A stretch of DNA of 10,468 nt from Propionibacteriaceae bacterium. Its GTDB lineage: Bacteria > Actinomycetota > Actinomycetes > Propionibacteriales > Propionibacteriaceae. This document shows positions 5,184-10,468 of this stretch, in pieces. Both the position numbers and the translations under genes were made by a program. The notes beneath the pieces were generated by a model. That model searched no databases. It was not told where the DNA came from and saw only the letters and a list, made by a program, of their open reading frames with translations. The DNA is taken from NCBI GenBank assembly GCA_030450535.1, contig JAKDIK010000061.1:1-10468 (forward strand), given 5' to 3'. Positions within the stretch are counted from its first letter, which is position 1; each line of letters begins with the position of its first letter.

Positions 5184-6258
5184 GCTCCAGCCCGCCGGCC
5201 TCCGCGGCCGTCGTGCTAACGCTGGGGGGGTCGAAGTCCCGGGCGGCGTAGTCGTCGCTGACGCGACGGACGAAATCCTCCAGCGCGTCGGTGGGCACCA
5301 AGGCGAGCACCGTGCCGCCGAAGCCGCCCCCGGTCATGCGTGCGCCCAGCGCCCCGGACGCCAGCGCCGAGTCCACCGCTTGGTCCACGGTGGGCACCGT
5401 GATCTCGTAGTCGTCGCGCATCGACGCGTGCGAGGCGGTCATGAGCGCACCGAAGCGTGCCCAGTCGGCGGCCTCAAGGGCCGCCACGGCGTCCAGCACG
5501 CGGGCGTTCTCGGTCACCACGTGGCGCGCGCGGCGGAGCAGCACCGCGTCGGCCAGCCCCTCCAGCGCGGCCGGATCCGTGACGTCGCGCAGGGCGCGGA
5601 CGCCCAACCGCTCGGCCGCGGCGTGGCAGGACGTCCGCCGTTCGCCATAGGCGCCGTCGGCGAGCACGTGCGGGCTGTGGGTGTCGACCAGGGCGAGGGT
5701 GAGGTCGTCAGGCAGCTCGAACGGCACCTGGGTGCCCTGCAGGCTCCGGCAGTCGAGCAGGAGCGCGTGCCCGGCGGTGCACCACAGGGAGGCGCGCTGA
5801 TCCATCGGGCCGGTGGGGATGGCGAGGAAGTCGTTCTCCGTGGCCTGGGCAACGCTCGCGAGCTCGTCGGCGTCCAGGCCGAGGGAGAACAGGGCGTCCA
5901 CGGCGAGCACCGTCGCCGCCTCGATCGCTGCCGAACTGGACAGCCCGCCGCCGAGCGGCACCTGGCTGTCGAGCCGCAGGTCCACGCCGCCGACGGCGTG
6001 CCCGCGCTGCCGAAGCACCCACACGACGCCGGCCACGTATCCCCACCACTGGCCCGGGGTGGGGGAGAGGTCGTCGACGCGGATCGTCTCCCCGAGCTGC
6101 GACGACGACACCACGACGGCGTCGTCGGAGCGTGTCGCGGCGTCCACGCGCGCCTGCCAGCGCAGGCCGATGGGCAACACGAAGCCGTCGTTGTAGTCGG
6201 TGTGCTCCCCGATCAGGTTCACTCGTCCGGGCGAGACGCCCACGGCCGACCTACTCAT
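5161..6258 (-). CDS. galK: galactokinase
   Basis: Galactokinase phosphorylates alpha-D-galactose to galactose-1-phosphate with ATP, the entry step of the Leloir pathway. The 365-residue protein belongs to the GHMP kinase family. Motif 1 is PGRVNLIGEHTDYNDGFVLP at 10-29 (Arg12, Glu18, His19 and Asp21 contact substrate). Motif 2 is the ATP loop PLGGGLSSSAA at 101-111. GPMDQRAS carries the catalytic-base Asp153, and motif 3 is TGGGFGG at 309-315. The start at 6258 is set by GAGGAG ending six bases upstream; the ATG at 6264 abuts that site with no spacing. The N-terminus before motif 1 is only nine residues, shorter than the usual 20-30. The gene follows kgd by 38 bases with no terminator, so it is probably cotranscribed. 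No galT or galE is in the window. Confidence 0.95.
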   Translation of the reverse strand: MSRSAVGVSPGRVNLIGEHTDYNDGFVLPIGLRWQARVDAATRSDDAVVVSSSQLGETIRVDDLSPTPGQWWGYVAGVVWVLRQRGHAVGGVDLRLDSQVPLGGGLSSSAAIEAATVLAVDALFSLGLDADELASVAQATENDFLAIPTGPMDQRASLWCTAGHALLLDCRSLQGTQVPFELPDDLTLALVDTHSPHVLADGAYGERRTSCHAAAERLGVRALRDVTDPAALEGLADAVLLRRARHVVTENARVLDAVAALEAADWARFGALMTASHASMRDDYEITVPTVDQAVDSALASGALGARMTGGGFGGTVLALVPTDALEDFVRRVSDDYAARDFDPPSVSTTAAEAGGLELRARLRA

Positions 6259-6264
6259 CGTCAT

Positions 6265-6270
6265 CTCCTC
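6265..6270 (-). promoter_or_regulatory. ribosome binding site that decides the galK start
   Basis: GAGGAG on the minus strand sits directly against ATG 6264 and six bases from ATG 6258. Only the second spacing is workable, so translation should begin at 6258 (MSRSAVGV). Confidence 0.7.
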
Positions 6271-6296
6271 GGTACCGCGTAATCGGTGAAAGACAC

Positions 6297-10277
<3,981 letters not shown>

Positions 10278-10282
10278 TTTCG

Positions 10283-10290
10283 CCTTCTTC
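10283..10290 (-). promoter_or_regulatory. ribosome binding site supporting the kgd GTG start
   Basis: GAAGAAGG on the minus strand, five bases before GTG 10277, is the best Shine-Dalgarno match near any in-frame start of kgd. Confidence 0.55.
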
Positions 10291-10338
10291 CGTGTCTTGA
10301 GTTCCAGCGCGCATCTGCATGCGCCCCTCACTTGGGGA

Positions 10339-10369
10339 AGCTTAGCGAGGGCGCCCGCCGGAGCCACAA
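10339..10369 (-). promoter_or_regulatory. candidate kgd promoter
   Basis: On the minus strand TTGTGG (10369-10364) and TAAGCT (10344-10339) are separated by 19 bases. Transcription would start near 10332, leaving a leader of about 55 bases before GTG 10277. The spacer is longer than ideal, so this is a moderate candidate. Its -35 would fall on the alternative GTG 10367, arguing against that start. Confidence 0.4.
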
Positions 10370-10428
10370 TCGACCCGCCACCGGCCGGGACCTTGGCGGA
10401 CGTTTCGAGCGGGGGCTGACCGGCGGGG

Positions 10429-10434
10429 TAGCGT
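10429..10434 (+). promoter_or_regulatory. -10 box of a probable leaderless promoter for the right-edge gene
   Basis: TAGCGT at 10429-10434 is followed by seven bases and ATG 10442. No Shine-Dalgarno sequence is present. It lies within the 164-base divergent region shared with kgd. Confidence 0.45.
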
Positions 10435-10441
10435 CACGGGC

Positions 10442-10468
10442 ATGAACGCCACCCCCGCCCGGCCCGAT
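10442..10468 (+). CDS. start of an unidentified gene divergent from kgd (cut by the window edge)
   Basis: Only nine codons are visible (MNATPARPD), too few to assign a family. The call rests on the ATG being placed seven bases after a TAGCGT box, as for three other genes in this window, and on the need for a gene to the right of the divergent region. Confidence 0.5.

Noticed and set aside
6270..6277. CGGTACCG palindrome between kgd and galK as an operator or terminator
   Set aside because: An 8-base palindrome with no loop and no flanking symmetry is too weak to support a function.

Overview
This window is 10.5 kb of high-GC actinobacterial chromosome. Four things point to an actinobacterium: a WhiB1-type iron-sulfur regulator, the SigR/RsrA thiol-stress pair, a 24-residue bL37 ribosomal protein, and a fused E2-E1 2-oxoglutarate enzyme of the Kgd/OdhA type. 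The gene order aroA - DoxX - sigR - rsrA - bL37 - pdtaS - whiB1 is the core-genome order I recall from Streptomyces and related genera. I lean towards Propionibacteriales, but no marker here settles it. I see no phage, insertion sequence, CRISPR or recent-transfer signature, and no stretch over 300 bases lacks a gene.

Layout: (1) 1-1479, minus strand: a DoxX-family membrane protein followed by aroA with a 4-base GTGA overlap; aroA runs off the left edge. (2) 1480-1660: divergent regulatory region holding a SigR-type promoter (GGAAT-N19-GTT) and a second, leaderless-type promoter for sigR. (3) 1661-2562, plus strand: sigR and rsrA with a 4-base ATGA overlap. (4) 2597-2634: a strong hairpin terminator between convergent rsrA and bL37. 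(5) 2659-2733, minus strand: the tiny bL37 gene. (6) 2859-4319, plus strand: the PdtaS-like sensor kinase, convergent with whiB1 (4327-4575, minus). (7) 4761-5183, plus strand: an unrecognised four-helix membrane protein whose 3' end overlaps galK by 23 bases. (8) 5161-10277, minus strand: kgd followed after 38 bases by galK, probably one transcription unit. (9) 10442 to the end: first nine codons of a divergent, unidentified gene.

How it fits together: the left and middle parts group stress-sensing regulators, namely SigR with its zinc anti-sigma factor RsrA (thiol oxidation), PdtaS, and WhiB1 (Fe-S cluster, nitric-oxide sensitive in mycobacteria). They sit among housekeeping genes for aromatic amino-acid synthesis, the ribosome and the TCA cycle. 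Four genes (sigR, pdtaS, the membrane protein and the right-edge gene) share a TAGnnT box ending 7-8 bases before the ATG and lack an evident Shine-Dalgarno site, so they look leaderless. The most interesting regulatory prediction is that sigR has two promoters giving two protein isoforms. The other notable structures are palindromes that contain both stop codons at two convergent gene ends. I found no previously undescribed multi-gene system; most of this is well-conserved core genome.
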